A stretch of DNA of 64,000 nt. Source: Acidobacteriota bacterium (GTDB taxonomy: Bacteria; Acidobacteriota; Terriglobia; Bryobacterales; Bryobacteraceae). The stretch spans positions 310,001 through 374,000 of the forward strand of contig JAKOTR010000053.1 in assembly GCA_029776225.1 (NCBI GenBank). Reading direction: 5' to 3'. The notes under the pieces were generated by a model, which worked only from the letters and a program-made list of their open reading frames with translations, was not told where the DNA came from and made no database searches. A program made the position numbers and the translations under genes. Below are positions 8,862 through 18,114 of the stretch, piece by piece; position 1 is the stretch's first letter; every line of letters starts with the position of its first letter.

Positions 8862-8902
8862 AGTCCGCACGAGTCCGCAAATGGAATTGATTGTGGTATA
8901 GC
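8862..8902 (+). promoter_or_regulatory. Putative extended -10 promoter with phased direct repeats for the DUF5343 gene
   Basis: AGTCCGCA occurs at 8862-8869 and again at 8872-8879, exactly one helical turn apart. Downstream is TGGTATAGC, an extended -10 (TGn at 8894-8896, TATAGC at 8897-8902). A start at about 8909 would leave a leader of only about 7 bases before the ATG at 8916. The 8-bp palindrome ATACGTAT (8910-8917) overlaps the start codon. Confidence 0.4.
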
Positions 8903-8915
8903 AAACAGTATACGT

Positions 8916-9542
8916 ATGCGGATCGCCGTTCACCCCGTGCCGTATGTGCCTTTCCGCACCTTCCTCACCGCGATTGAAACCCTCGAGCGCGGCTGCCCCA
9001 ACCAGCTTGACCGCTCCGTCTGGCCCTCCTACTCCGGCGCCATTCAGGGCCAACTGCTCGGCGCTTTCCGGTTCCTGGGCCTGATGGATGAAAACCAGTT
9101 CCCCACTCCCGAACTGAGGGAACTCATTGCCCGCAAGGACAATCGGCGCGCGCTGCTGCGCCGCTTGCTCGAAACCAGCTATGCCGACCTGATCCGCCTC
9201 GATCTCTCGCGCGCTTCCCCGCGCCAGCTCGATGACGCCATGCGGCAATACGGGTTGAACGGCGCCACGCACCGGAAAGCCGTCTCGTTCTTTCTACAGG
9301 CCGCGCAATACGCCGGACTGCCGCTTTCGGCCCTGCTGCGGGCCAAAATCCGCGGCCGAGGCCAGGGGAAACGCCGCGCCGCCACCGCCACGAAAAGCGT
9401 TCCCGCGATCTCCAAGACGATTGAACTGAAGAGCGGCGGCGTTCTGACCCTGACGGCGGCTGTGGACTTCTTCGCGATTTCCGCCGAGGACCGCCAGTTT
9501 GTCTTCGATCTGATCGACCGCATGCAAGCGTACGAAGAATGA
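8916..9542 (+). CDS. DUF5343 family protein
   Basis: 208 residues, no signal peptide, predicted cytoplasmic. The sequence has the features I associate with DUF5343: an N-terminal Y-V-P-F-x-T-F-L-x-A-I-E segment, a middle winged-helix-like region (G-A-I-Q-G-Q-L-L-G-A-F-R-F-L-G-L-M-D), and a C-terminal strand-helix ending L-x-S-G-G-V-L-T-L-T-A-A-V-D-F-F then F-V-F-D-L-I-D-R-M-Q-A-Y-E. A basic linker (R-G-R-G-Q-G-K-R-R) sits near residue 147. Molecular function is unknown; the helical N-terminal part could bind DNA. It is divergent from smc and the start overlaps a palindrome, which may mean autoregulation. Confidence 0.7.
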   Translation: MRIAVHPVPYVPFRTFLTAIETLERGCPNQLDRSVWPSYSGAIQGQLLGAFRFLGLMDENQFPTPELRELIARKDNRRALLRRLLETSYADLIRLDLSRASPRQLDDAMRQYGLNGATHRKAVSFFLQAAQYAGLPLSALLRAKIRGRGQGKRRAATATKSVPAISKTIELKSGGVLTLTAAVDFFAISAEDRQFVFDLIDRMQAYEE

Positions 9543-9649
9543 GTGCGAACAGGCCCAGGCGCCGCTGTGTTCCGGCTTTTGATATCGTGTTTGCCGGAGT
9601 TCGCGGCGGCGTTGATTCCCGGCCGCGCTGCGAGCCCAGGAGGGATTGG

Positions 9650-10612
9650 ATGACTGCCGCCTGCACCCGGCGTGAACTGCTGCTTGTGTTTGCCGCTTCT
9701 GCCGCCCGCCCCCAGAGCGCCGCCAAGCCCATCCGCGGCGTGTTTCCGATCATGGCCACTCCGTTCACCGAGAAAAAGGAGGTTGACTGGGAGGACCTCG
9801 TCCGCGAAGTCGAGTTTCTCGGCCGCTGCGGCGTCCACGGGTACGTGTGGCCGCAACTGGCGAGCGAGTACTGGCTGTTGAGCAAAGAAGAGCGCATGCG
9901 CGGGATGGAGCTGCTCGCCAAAGCCGCCAGGGGACGCCGCCCGGCGCTCGTGCTCGGCGTACAGGGTCCGAACACCGAGGCGATGCTGGAATACGCCCGC
10001 TACGCGGAGACACTCGGCCCCGACGCGATGATCGCCATCCCGCCCACCGAGGCCAAAACGATCGACGACTTCCGCGAATACTACCGGTCCCTGGCGCGCG
10101 TAACGAAACGGCCCATATTCGTGCAGACGAGCGGCGGCGCGCGCGGTATCAGCCCGTCCATTGAAGTCCTCGTGGAGATGGCGCGCGAGTTCCCTAACCT
10201 CGCTTACGTGAAGGAGGAGCACGCTCCCATCATCCCGCGCATGATCCAACTGACGAAGCACCGGCCGCCGATCCGGGGCGTCTTCAGCGGGAATCATGGC
10301 AAGGGATGGACGTACGAACTCCGGCTCGGCTGCGACGGCACGTGCCCCGGAGCGCCGCTCGCGGACGTTTACGTGAGCATCTGGGACCTTTATCACGCGA
10401 ACAAGAAAGAAGCGGCGCTCGATGCGTTCTCCAAGCTGATGCTGCTGGTGAACCTGGATTCGCAGATCCCCGGTACGTTTCAGTACCTGATGAAGAAGCG
10501 CGGCGTGTTCAAGACCACGGTCTCGCGGCAGCGCGAGATTTCGCTCACGCCGGAGGCCATCGCGGAGATCGAGTTCAATTTCGCCGCGCTCAAGCCGTGG
10601 CTGAAGGCGTAG
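9650..10612 (+). CDS. Tat-exported DHDPS/N-acetylneuraminate-lyase-fold protein
   Basis: 320 residues. The longer frame from 9539 is rejected because AGGAGGG at 9638-9644 precedes the ATG at 9650. That start exposes a twin-arginine-like signal (T-R-R-E-L-L-L-V-F-A-A-S-A-A). The rest is the (beta/alpha)8 DHDPS-like aldolase fold: T-P-F at about residues 37-39, G-V-H-G-Y at 61-65, and a Schiff-base lysine candidate K188 in N-L-A-Y-V-K-E-E. Two family hallmarks are missing: the G-T-T-G-E loop is replaced by W-P-Q-L-A-S-E (67-73), and the Y-N-x-P tyrosine segment reads F-V-Q-T-S-G-G (157-163). So it is unlikely to make dihydrodipicolinate. A lyase or aldolase acting on an exported substrate is the best guess. 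Confidence 0.8.
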   Translation: MTAACTRRELLLVFAASAARPQSAAKPIRGVFPIMATPFTEKKEVDWEDLVREVEFLGRCGVHGYVWPQLASEYWLLSKEERMRGMELLAKAARGRRPALVLGVQGPNTEAMLEYARYAETLGPDAMIAIPPTEAKTIDDFREYYRSLARVTKRPIFVQTSGGARGISPSIEVLVEMAREFPNLAYVKEEHAPIIPRMIQLTKHRPPIRGVFSGNHGKGWTYELRLGCDGTCPGAPLADVYVSIWDLYHANKKEAALDAFSKLMLLVNLDSQIPGTFQYLMKKRGVFKTTVSRQREISLTPEAIAEIEFNFAALKPWLKA

Positions 10613-10616
10613 CCGC

Positions 10617-11261
10617 TCACCGCGGCGTGGCCGCGGAAGTCGCCGGCGATTCTTTTCCGCGTGCCGCGGGCCTGGAGGGACGCCTGGCGATCATTCGCGC
10701 AGCCAGCAGAAGCGCAAGAACGGCGGCGTAGGCAAGCGGCGCCCGCACATCCGATTTCACCAGCCAGTAGTAATGCAGGCAGCCGGCCGCGGCGCTCACG
10801 TAAATGAGCCGGTGCAGCCTCTGCCATCGCTTTCCGCCCAGCCGCCGCACCCAGTTGTTTGTCGACGTCATCGCCAGCGGTATCAGCATTACGAAAGCCG
10901 CAAAGCCGGCGGTGATGAACGGGCGTTTTCCGATGTCGACGGCAATCTCGTGCAGATCAAAAAACTTGTCCAGCCAGAGATACGTGATGAAATGCAGGCA
11001 TCCGTAGAAGAACGCAAACAGGCCGAGCATCCTGCGATACCGGATCAGCCCGGGCATCCCCAGCAGCCTGCGCGCGGGCGTCACGGCTAGCGTGATCAGC
11101 AGGAACCGCAGCGTCCAGTCGCCGGTGGCGTGAGTGATGAACTCGATTGGATTCGCGCCGAGCCCGTCATGAAACCCCCGCCAGACCAGCGCGCCCAGTG
11201 GCGAAAGGCAGAGCGCGAAAACAAGCGGTTTAGTAATACTTGCGGAGGTCCATGCCGGCAT
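10617..11261 (-). CDS. msrQ: Heme-binding membrane subunit MsrQ of methionine sulfoxide reductase
   Basis: 214 residues with about six membrane helices and the ferric-reductase-like transmembrane pattern: [18 protein letters not shown] near residue 80-95, with the heme-ligand histidine, and [10 protein letters not shown] near residue 150. MsrQ takes electrons from the quinone pool or flavin reductase and passes them to periplasmic MsrP, which repairs oxidised methionines. The start overlaps the end of msrP by 32 bases, so translation is probably coupled. The C-terminal tail after the last helix is Arg/Pro-rich. Confidence 0.93.
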   Translation of the reverse strand: MPAWTSASITKPLVFALCLSPLGALVWRGFHDGLGANPIEFITHATGDWTLRFLLITLAVTPARRLLGMPGLIRYRRMLGLFAFFYGCLHFITYLWLDKFFDLHEIAVDIGKRPFITAGFAAFVMLIPLAMTSTNNWVRRLGGKRWQRLHRLIYVSAAAGCLHYYWLVKSDVRAPLAYAAVLALLLAARMIARRPSRPAARGKESPATSAATPR

Positions 11262-12150
11262 AGAGCTGAGCCACTTGATCGCCGTAGCCGTTAAACATCA
11301 GGGTATTCCGTTTGAAGAACTCGCCCAGGCGGCGCTCTTTCGCCTGGCTCCAGCGCGGGTGATCGACCTGCGGATTCACGTTCGAGTAGAAACCGTACTC
11401 CTGCGGGTTGGCGCGGCTCCAGGTGGTCGGCGGCTGCTTTTCCGTGAACTTGATTTTGACGATGGACTTGATGCTCTTGAACCCGTACTTCCAGGGCACG
11501 ACCAGGCGCACGGGAGCGCCGCTCTGATTCGGCAACGTTTCCCCGTACATGCCGACGCAGAGCAGCGTCAGCGGGTGCATGGCCTCGTCCATCCGTAAAC
11601 CTTCCACATACGGGAACGGGATGCCGGCCCAACGCGCCGCCGGCATCTGTTTCGAATCGTACAGGCTCTCAAAGGCGACGTATTTCGCTTTGGAGGTGGG
11701 CTCCACCTGCCTGATGAGGGCATTCAGCGGGTATCCGATCCACGGAATGACCATCGACCAGCCCTCCACGCAGCGAAGCCGGTAGATGCGCTCCTCAAGC
11801 GGCGCGAGTTTCATAATGTCGTCGAAATCGAAGACCCTGGGGCGGGCGACGTGGCCTTCGACCGAAATCGCCCACGGCGATATACGCAGGTTCTTCGCCA
11901 GCTCCGCCGGCTGCTCCTTGCCGGTGCCGAACTCATAGAAGTTGTTGTAATGAGTGGCGTGCTGGTAGGGCGTAATTTTCTCGTCCGTGCTGAACGGGCT
12001 TTTCCGGACGTCCGCCAGCCTGACGCCCGCCGGAGCAAGGCCCGGAAAGGCCGCCAGCGCCGGAACCGCCAGGAACTTCCGGCGGTTGAGGTAGACGTGC
12101 TTGGGCGTAATCTCGCTGGCGCGGATTTGGGGCGGTTTACGGATCAGCAT
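11230..12150 (-). CDS. msrP: Periplasmic protein-methionine-sulfoxide reductase MsrP
   Basis: 306 residues, normal for the YedY/MsrP family. Tat signal L-N-R-R-K-F-L-A (21-28). Molybdopterin-binding core with cysteine ligand C127 in [10 protein letters not shown]. Typical family segments follow: [25 protein letters not shown], and the C-terminal R[16 protein letters not shown]. It reduces both epimers of methionine sulfoxide in exported proteins. First gene of the msrPQ pair. Confidence 0.95.
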   Translation of the reverse strand: MLIRKPPQIRASEITPKHVYLNRRKFLAVPALAAFPGLAPAGVRLADVRKSPFSTDEKITPYQHATHYNNFYEFGTGKEQPAELAKNLRISPWAISVEGHVARPRVFDFDDIMKLAPLEERIYRLRCVEGWSMVIPWIGYPLNALIRQVEPTSKAKYVAFESLYDSKQMPAARWAGIPFPYVEGLRMDEAMHPLTLLCVGMYGETLPNQSGAPVRLVVPWKYGFKSIKSIVKIKFTEKQPPTTWSRANPQEYGFYSNVNPQVDHPRWSQAKERRLGEFFKRNTLMFNGYGDQVAQLYAGMDLRKYY

Positions 12151-12190
12151 TAGTTGCTTGGATGCGCGGCGCGGGCCGTCCGCTGCAAGC

Positions 12191-13090
12191 TTAAGCAGCT
12201 TTGCGGGGCCGCTCTTCGGTGCGGATGGCGCCTTCGGCCGGCTGGATCCGCCTCCCGCGTTCCCTCGCCCAAACCTGGGTGAACTCGGCGCCGAGCAGCA
12301 GGATCATCGACGCGTAATAGACCCACAGCACGATGAGGATCAGCGACCCCGCGGCACCGTAGGCGCTCGTCCTCGCGCTATTCGCGAGATACATGCCGAT
12401 CAGGTAGCGGCCGATTACAAACAGCACCGCGGTTGTAATCGCCCCCACCCAGACTTCCCTCCAGGCGATCTGCGTGTCGGGCAGCACCTTGTAAATCGCG
12501 GCGAACAGAACAACAAATACGGCGAAGGAAACCAGCGCGTAGAGGACCCGGGAGAGCGTCCCGGAAAAGGGCATAAAGCCGGCCACACTTTCGAGCGCGG
12601 GCAGAAGCGCGCTGAGGGCCAGCGAGGCAAACAGCAGAACGCCGATTCCGAGCAGCATGATAAACGACCAAAGCCGCTTGAGCAGGAAATTTTTGACGCC
12701 GGCTTCCGGATCCGGCTGCACTTCCCAGGTCTTGTTCAGCGCGGACTGGAGCTGTGCGAACGCGGTCGTAGCGCTGAACAGCAGCGCGAGGCCACCGAAA
12801 ACCAGCCCCAGCACGGTCCCGGAAGTGTTTTCGCTCTGCCGCTGAATGATGGTTTGCACCTGCTGCGCCGCGCCGGGCCCGATGAAGCCCTGTATCTGCT
12901 GCTGTATCTCGCCCTCCACGGCCGCACGGCCGAAAACAATCCCAACCACCGCGACAAGGATCAGCAGAATCGCGGGCAGCGAGATCACGGTGTAGAAAGC
13001 CAGGGCGGCCGCCATCGTCGAGCAGTCGTCGGCGATGAATTCCTCGATCGTGGTTTTGAGGTACTTGAAGTAGCGTCCGAGGCGTCCCAT
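12191..13090 (-). CDS. YihY/BrkB-family inner-membrane protein
   Basis: 299 residues, six predicted membrane helices. Family features: the N-terminal [19 protein letters not shown] segment, then [21 protein letters not shown], and the C-terminal [16 protein letters not shown] block. The cytoplasmic tail is charged. The family was once misnamed ribonuclease BN; its biochemical role is not established and is often suggested to be transport. Located 40 bases downstream of the msrP start codon on the same strand, probably a separate unit. Confidence 0.88.
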   Translation of the reverse strand: MGRLGRYFKYLKTTIEEFIADDCSTMAAALAFYTVISLPAILLILVAVVGIVFGRAAVEGEIQQQIQGFIGPGAAQQVQTIIQRQSENTSGTVLGLVFGGLALLFSATTAFAQLQSALNKTWEVQPDPEAGVKNFLLKRLWSFIMLLGIGVLLFASLALSALLPALESVAGFMPFSGTLSRVLYALVSFAVFVVLFAAIYKVLPDTQIAWREVWVGAITTAVLFVIGRYLIGMYLANSARTSAYGAAGSLILIVLWVYYASMILLLGAEFTQVWARERGRRIQPAEGAIRTEERPRKAA

Positions 13091-13146
13091 GGCTCGCGCC
13101 AGCCCCTGAAAGTATTGAGCAATTCCGGGGCCAGAGGAGAGCGGGA

Positions 13147-13890
13147 CTACTCGGTCTCGCGCGGCTTCAGACCCTCAGCCAGCAGAACGGCTTCCGCCAG
13201 TTCCCGCATGGGGCGGCGGCGCCGGCGGCTCTCATTGCGCAGGCGCAGGTAGGCCTCAGGCTCGGTCAACTGAAATTTTTGCTGGAGAATGCCTTTGGCG
13301 CGCTCTATGATCGTGCGGTCCTCCAGGCGGCGCCTGATCTCGCCGGCGGTACGCTGGAGGCGGGCATTCTCCTCCACCAGCCGCCAGCGCTCGATTGCCC
13401 CTCCCATCTGCTCGCCCAAAAAGGTCAGGACGCCGATCTCCGCCGGCGAGTGCTCGTGCGGCAGCTTGTGATGCACATTCATCACGCCAATCACGGCGCC
13501 TCTGGAGATGATCGGAACCGAGACCAGCGCTTCGTAGCTGTCCTCGACGAGCGACGGAAATTTTTTAAACCGGGGATCGTTGAACGCGCCACTCGAAAGC
13601 GCGACCACGGACTTGTGCTCCGCGACCCAGCCGGCGATGCCCTCCCCCAACTTCATCCGCAGCGTTCCGATCTCGGCCTTGTGAGGCAACTGCGAGGCTT
13701 CCAGCACGACCTCGCCGGTGGCGAAGTCGGGCAGATAGACGAGACAGGCGTCGCAGCGGGTGGCCTCGACAACCAGCTCGATCAGAGCCTGCAGCATTTC
13801 GCGAAGGCTCATGCCGGAACTGACAATCCGGCTGGTCCGGTGCAGGAGCGCAAGATGCGGCTCGGCAGTTGTTCCTGTCGGGGCGCTCAT
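13147..13890 (-). CDS. GAF-ANTAR RNA-binding antiterminator-type regulator
   Basis: 247 residues. An N-terminal GAF sensor domain (about residues 15-170; L-R-M-K-L-G-E-G-I-A-G-W-V-A and S-V-P-I-I-S-R-G-A-V-I-G-V-M-N-V) is followed by a coiled segment and a C-terminal ANTAR domain (about residues 185-240; I-I-E-R-A-K-G-I-L-Q-Q-K-F). ANTAR domains bind dual hexaloop hairpins in nascent RNA and prevent terminator formation. The target transcripts are not evident in this window, as no paired hexaloop was recognised. No histidine kinase partner is adjacent, so the GAF ligand may be a small molecule. Confidence 0.88.
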   Translation of the reverse strand: MSAPTGTTAEPHLALLHRTSRIVSSGMSLREMLQALIELVVEATRCDACLVYLPDFATGEVVLEASQLPHKAEIGTLRMKLGEGIAGWVAEHKSVVALSSGAFNDPRFKKFPSLVEDSYEALVSVPIISRGAVIGVMNVHHKLPHEHSPAEIGVLTFLGEQMGGAIERWRLVEENARLQRTAGEIRRRLEDRTIIERAKGILQQKFQLTEPEAYLRLRNESRRRRRPMRELAEAVLLAEGLKPRETE

Positions 13891-13956
13891 GCTTCGAGAG
13901 TAAGAGACAACTTCGGCAGGCGTCCAATCGAAAGTTTCTATGCCGTGTATAACGGC

Positions 13957-15009
13957 TTATTCGGCCGCGGCGCCGAGGGCATCCAGGAACAACCGCGCCA
14001 CCCGCGGGGCGTCGTACTGGCGCACGGTTTCCAGGCCGGCCTCGGCCAGGGCGGCGCGCATCCGGCCGTCGTTGCGCAACTGGAAGAGGGCGTCCGCCAG
14101 CGCCCCGGCATTCTCCGGCTCCACAAGCAGCCCATGCGGCACAACTTCCGGCGCAGCGGCCGCGCGCGCAGCCACGATTGGCTTTCCCGCAGCCATCGCC
14201 TCCAGGAACACGATGCCGAAACCCTCCTGCACGCTGGGCAGACAGAACACGTCGCAGCTCTGATACTCGCGGGCCAGAACGTCCTGCGGAACGTCGCCGA
14301 GCCAGCGCACGGTCTCGCCCAGTCCGGCTTCGCGCGCCAAGCGGTGCAGCCGCCGCCGCTCGGGTCCTCCTCCCACGATCCGGAGTTCGAGTTCGGGAAC
14401 GCGCCCGCGCAGCCGTGCCGCGGCTTCGAGCAGCACGTTGAGGCGCTTGCGCCGGTAGAACCGGCATACTGTAAGCACGGTGAAGCGGCGGGGATCGGGA
14501 GCGGCGGGATTGCGGGCGAACAGCTCGCGCCACAGGTCGAGATCGATCAGTTCCGGAACCACTTGCGGCTCTTTGGCGAGCCCGTACAGCTCCCGGATGC
14601 GCCCGGCCGCGTACCGGCTGGTGGTTATGACCGCACCGGCGCGGTGCACGTGAGCGCGCTCGCACGCCGCCTGAATCAGCATGGTGCGGCGCGTAAGCCC
14701 GCGCTCGAAGCGCGCCTCGTCGGCAATCACGCCCTTGATGGAGGCGACATGCGGGCGGCCGCTGCGCACGCGGTATCCATCCATATCGAAGCCGACGACC
14801 GCGTCGAAGCCGCTGAAATCGCGCCGCCGGAGCTGTTCGTTGAACCACAGCCGTTCCAGCGTGAACACCGGCAGGCGCACTTCCGGCGTGAAGAAGTGAA
14901 TCTCGCAGCCAAGTTTCCGGAGAGCGCGCGCCAGCGTGGATATGCCGCTGAAGGTTCCGCTACCGCGGATGACATCGAGGGGCGTGGCAGTAAGAAAAGC
15001 AAGCCTCAC
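13957..15009 (-). CDS. GT4-family glycosyltransferase (GT-B fold)
   Basis: 350 residues. The N-terminal Rossmann half begins L-A-F-L-T-A-T-P and has the glycine-rich G-S-G-T-F-S-G-I. The C-terminal half has the GT4 signature: V-L-T-V-C-R-F-Y-R-R-K-R, L-R-I-V-G-G-G-P-E, V-R-W-L-G-D-V-P and the nucleotide-sugar motif P-S-V-Q-E-G-F-G-I-V-F-L-E-A-M-A. It transfers a sugar from a nucleotide donor, probably to a lipid or polysaccharide acceptor; donor and acceptor are unknown. The start overlaps the cyclase stop by 4 bases (ATGA), so it is third in the operon fabG - cyclase - glycosyltransferase. Confidence 0.88.
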   Translation of the reverse strand: MRLAFLTATPLDVIRGSGTFSGISTLARALRKLGCEIHFFTPEVRLPVFTLERLWFNEQLRRRDFSGFDAVVGFDMDGYRVRSGRPHVASIKGVIADEARFERGLTRRTMLIQAACERAHVHRAGAVITTSRYAAGRIRELYGLAKEPQVVPELIDLDLWRELFARNPAAPDPRRFTVLTVCRFYRRKRLNVLLEAAARLRGRVPELELRIVGGGPERRRLHRLAREAGLGETVRWLGDVPQDVLAREYQSCDVFCLPSVQEGFGIVFLEAMAAGKPIVAARAAAAPEVVPHGLLVEPENAGALADALFQLRNDGRMRAALAEAGLETVRQYDAPRVARLFLDALGAAAE

Positions 15010-15800
15010 GGCGCCACCGCGAACGGCCTCAGCGGCGAACCGGTGCCTCCGCGAATCTTCAGGGGCGCGGCGACGAACAGAAACGTGTAGACGCGCTCGC
15101 GCGCCACCTCTTCCAGGTTGAGCGATTCGATGATGTGGATGCCGCTTTCCACCAGCAGGTGTACGTGGACCGGCATCGAGGGCGCCGGGACGCGCTCAAA
15201 CGAAACTGTATCCGAACCCGCGGCGTATATGCCGCGCTCGCTCAGCCAGCGCGCGCCCTCGGCTTCCGGTCCGGGCCCGCGCACTTCCGCGATGTAGCGG
15301 GCCGGCTCGTTCCAAAACCGCCCCCAACCCGTTCGGAGCAGGACGACATCGCCGCGCCTGATCTCGACGCCCTGCGCCCGCACGGCGGCATCGAGGCACT
15401 CCGGCGTGATCGTGTAGTCGACGGGCAGCGCCTCGACCCCTTCCAGCCCGGCGATATCGAGCAGCACGCCGCGCCGCAGCACCAGCCCCACGGTGTCGAT
15501 CGAGAGGTGCCGCAGACCCTCGGAGTAGGACTGCACCCCTTCGGCTGGGACTCCGCCGTGCAGCATGCCGCCGCACGAGTAATGGCAGAGCGCGTCGATG
15601 TGCGTGCCCACGTGCCCGCCGAGCGCGATTGCTTCCGAAGCCGAGCTGACCCCGCCCGGCCCAACGTAGTCTCCGTGCTTCTTGGAAAGGCTGAACAGAA
15701 ACGGGGGATGCGAGGGATAGTGAGGCATCCCCACGAACCACGGCTGCGCCAGATCGTACATGCGGGCGCCGCGTAGAAGCTCGAGAAACTCGTCGATCAC
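15006..15800 (-). CDS. Cyclase-family (kynurenine formamidase-like) metal hydrolase
   Basis: 264 residues of the cyclase superfamily. The metal-binding signature H-x-G-T-H-x-D-x-x-x-H is intact (H63, H67, D69, H73), and the second conserved block G-D-V-V-L-L-R-T-G-W follows. Members hydrolyse amides or open ring compounds (kynurenine formamidase, isatin hydrolase); the substrate cannot be assigned here. No tryptophan-degradation genes are nearby, which argues against a dedicated KynB role. It starts 3 bases after the fabG stop and overlaps the glycosyltransferase start. Confidence 0.85.
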   Translation of the reverse strand: MIDEFLELLRGARMYDLAQPWFVGMPHYPSHPPFLFSLSKKHGDYVGPGGVSSASEAIALGGHVGTHIDALCHYSCGGMLHGGVPAEGVQSYSEGLRHLSIDTVGLVLRRGVLLDIAGLEGVEALPVDYTITPECLDAAVRAQGVEIRRGDVVLLRTGWGRFWNEPARYIAEVRGPGPEAEGARWLSERGIYAAGSDTVSFERVPAPSMPVHVHLLVESGIHIIESLNLEEVARERVYTFLFVAAPLKIRGGTGSPLRPFAVAP

Positions 15801-15803
15801 GAC

Positions 15804-16538
15804 CTACATATACATTCCGCCGTTGACGGCGAGCACGTGGCCGGTGATGTAAGCCGCGTCGTCGCTGGCCAAAAATTTCACAGCATTGGCGACGTCTTGA
15901 GGCTGCCCGCCGCGCTTCAACGGCACTTTCGCCAGCATCGCGGCGCGCTGCTCCTCCGTGAGCCTGGCGGTCATGTCGGTCTCGATGAATCCCGGCGCCA
16001 CAGCGTTCACGGTGATGTTGCGGCTGCCGAGTTCCTGGGCCAGCGTCTTGGTCAGCCCGATGATGCCGGCCTTCGAAGCCACGTAGTTGGCCTGGCCCGG
16101 ATTCCCCGACTGGCCCACCACCGACGCGATGTTAATGATGCGGCCCCAGCGCGCTTTCATCATCCCCGGGATCACCTGCTGCGACGCGAGAAACGCGCCG
16201 GTCAGGTTGATGGAGAGCACCAGGTCCCAGTCCTCCTTTTTCATGCGGAGCGCCAGGTTGTCCTTCGTGATTCCGGCGTTGTTGACCAGTATGTCGACGC
16301 GCTCGAACTGCTTCAGAATGTCTCCGAATGCCTGCTTGATGGAATCCGGGGAAGTGAGGTCGAGGAAAACCGTGACGGCTTGCCCGCCGGCCTCGCGGAT
16401 CTCCGCCGCGACCTTCTCGTTGTTCTCCGGCTCGTTCGAGGCGACAACCACCCTGGCGCCGGCCTTGGCCAGGGTGAGGGCGATTGCACGGCCGATGCCG
16501 CGGCTGGCGCCCGTAACAAAAGCAATGCGATCTGTCAT
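15804..16538 (-). CDS. fabG: 3-oxoacyl-[ACP] reductase FabG
   Basis: 244 residues, the classical FabG length. Start set at 16538, where GGAG lies 5 bases upstream, not at the longer frame from 16568. NAD(P)-binding T-G-A-S-R-G-I-G (9-16), N-N-A-G (86-89) and the catalytic set N111, S139, Y152, K156 are all present. The C-terminus ends I-T-G-H-V-L-A-V-N-G-G-M-Y-M, typical of fatty-acid-synthesis FabG rather than generic SDRs. Normally it reduces beta-ketoacyl-ACP; here it stands apart from other fab genes and leads an operon with a cyclase and a glycosyltransferase. Divergent from ubiD. Confidence 0.9.
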   Translation of the reverse strand: MTDRIAFVTGASRGIGRAIALTLAKAGARVVVASNEPENNEKVAAEIREAGGQAVTVFLDLTSPDSIKQAFGDILKQFERVDILVNNAGITKDNLALRMKKEDWDLVLSINLTGAFLASQQVIPGMMKARWGRIINIASVVGQSGNPGQANYVASKAGIIGLTKTLAQELGSRNITVNAVAPGFIETDMTARLTEEQRAAMLAKVPLKRGGQPQDVANAVKFLASDDAAYITGHVLAVNGGMYM

Positions 16539-16598
16539 TTCATCTCCAGGCGTCAAAACAAACATCAATCATAATAGAAGCTGGACGTTTGAAGCCAT

Positions 16599-18050
16599 AT
16601 GTCTTACGCCGACTTGCGCGAATTCATTCAGAAGCTGGAGCAGGAGCGCGAACTCAGCCGCGTCCGCGTCGAGGTCGATCCGGAACTGGAAATCACCGAA
16701 TTTGCCGATCGCGCCGTCAAGCGGGGCGGCCCGGCGCTTCTGTTCGAAAAGCCGAAGGGCTCCGACGTCCCGGTCCTTATCAATGCGTTCGCGAGCACGC
16801 GCCGCATGGAGTTGGCCCTTGGCGTTTCGTCCCTCGACGAGATCGCCGCGCGCATACAGAGCCTCCTCGAGATGAAGGCGCCCGAGGGGCTTATGGGCAA
16901 ACTGAAGATGCTGCCGCGGCTCGCCGAAGTGGGTTCGTTCTTTCCCAAGAGCGTCTCCAGCGGCCCGTGCAAGGAAGTGATCCGGCGCGATAATTTTTCG
17001 CTGTTCGATTACCCGATTCTCAAGTGCTGGCCGGAGGACGCCGGCCGCTTCATCACCCTGCCGCTCGTGTTTTCGCGGCACCCGGAAACCGGCAAGCGCA
17101 ACTGCGGCATGTACCGGATGCAGATCTACGACGAGCGCACCGCGGGCATGCACTGGCAGACGCACAAGCACGGCGCGGAGCACTACCGGCGCCTGGCCAA
17201 GGAGGGCAAAAAGACGCGCATGGACGTCGCGGTCGCCATCGGCGCGGATCCCGCCACGATGTTCTCCGCCATCCTGCCGCTGCCCCCCGACGTCGACGAA
17301 ATGCTGTTCGCCGGTTTCCTGCGCTCCCGCCCCGTCGAGATGGTGAAGTGCGAGACGTCGGACCTGGAAGTGCCCGCAGCGGCGGAGATCGTTCTGGAAG
17401 GCTACGTCGAGCTCGGCGAGCTGCGCCGCGAAGGGCCGTTCGGCGATCATACGGGTTTCTATTCGCTCGCGGACGACTACCCGGTCTTCCACGTCACCTG
17501 CATCACGCAGCGGAAGAAGCCGATTTACGCGGCCACGATCGTCGGCCCGCCGCCGATGGAGGATTACTACATGGGCAAGGCGGTCGAGCGCATTTTCCTG
17601 CCGCTCATGCGCCTGCAACTGCCCGAGGTTCGCGATATGTGTATGCCGGCCGAGGGCGTGTTCCACAACCTGTTGCTGGTTTCGATACGCAAGTCGTATC
17701 CCGGCCACGCGCGCAAGGTGATGCACGCCATCTGGGGCATGGGCCAAGCGATGTTCAGCAAGTGCATCGTGGTGGTGGACGAGGACGTGGACGTGCAGAA
17801 CGTCCGCGAGGTCGCCTGGAAGGCGCTCAACAACATCGACCCGCAGCGCGACATCGAGTTCGTCATGGGCCCCGTGGATTCGCTCGACCACGCCAGCCGG
17901 CTGCCGAACTACGGCTCGAAGATGGGCGTGGACGCCACGCGCAAGTGGCCGGAGGAGGGTTTCACGCGGCCCTGGCCGGAGGTGATCCGCATGACGCCGG
18001 AGGTGCAGCGGCGGGTCGATGAGCTCTGGAAGCAGGCTGGGCTGAAATAG
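16599..18050 (+). CDS. UbiD-family (prenylated-FMN) decarboxylase
   Basis: 483 residues. UbiD family hallmarks: the E-x-x-R...E-G-P-F-G-D-H-T-G-F-Y block near residue 280 that holds the catalytic Glu/Asp, R-N-C-G-M-Y-R-M-Q near residue 167, and K-S-Y-P-G-H-A-R-K-V-M near residue 370. It needs prenyl-FMN made by UbiX; no ubiX is visible here. Candidate roles are 4-hydroxy-3-polyprenylbenzoate decarboxylation (ubiquinone) or the menaquinone/futalosine-pathway decarboxylase (MqnL-like). Acidobacteria generally use menaquinone, which favours the latter, but this is inference. Upstream of tRNA-His on the same strand. Confidence 0.88.
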   Translation: MSYADLREFIQKLEQERELSRVRVEVDPELEITEFADRAVKRGGPALLFEKPKGSDVPVLINAFASTRRMELALGVSSLDEIAARIQSLLEMKAPEGLMGKLKMLPRLAEVGSFFPKSVSSGPCKEVIRRDNFSLFDYPILKCWPEDAGRFITLPLVFSRHPETGKRNCGMYRMQIYDERTAGMHWQTHKHGAEHYRRLAKEGKKTRMDVAVAIGADPATMFSAILPLPPDVDEMLFAGFLRSRPVEMVKCETSDLEVPAAAEIVLEGYVELGELRREGPFGDHTGFYSLADDYPVFHVTCITQRKKPIYAATIVGPPPMEDYYMGKAVERIFLPLMRLQLPEVRDMCMPAEGVFHNLLLVSIRKSYPGHARKVMHAIWGMGQAMFSKCIVVVDEDVDVQNVREVAWKALNNIDPQRDIEFVMGPVDSLDHASRLPNYGSKMGVDATRKWPEEGFTRPWPEVIRMTPEVQRRVDELWKQAGLK

Positions 18051-18114
18051 TTCGTGCTCCCGCGCCTACTCCGCCGGGAGCCTATGTTAAACTGACTCTG
18101 TTCCCCCTTTTCGC

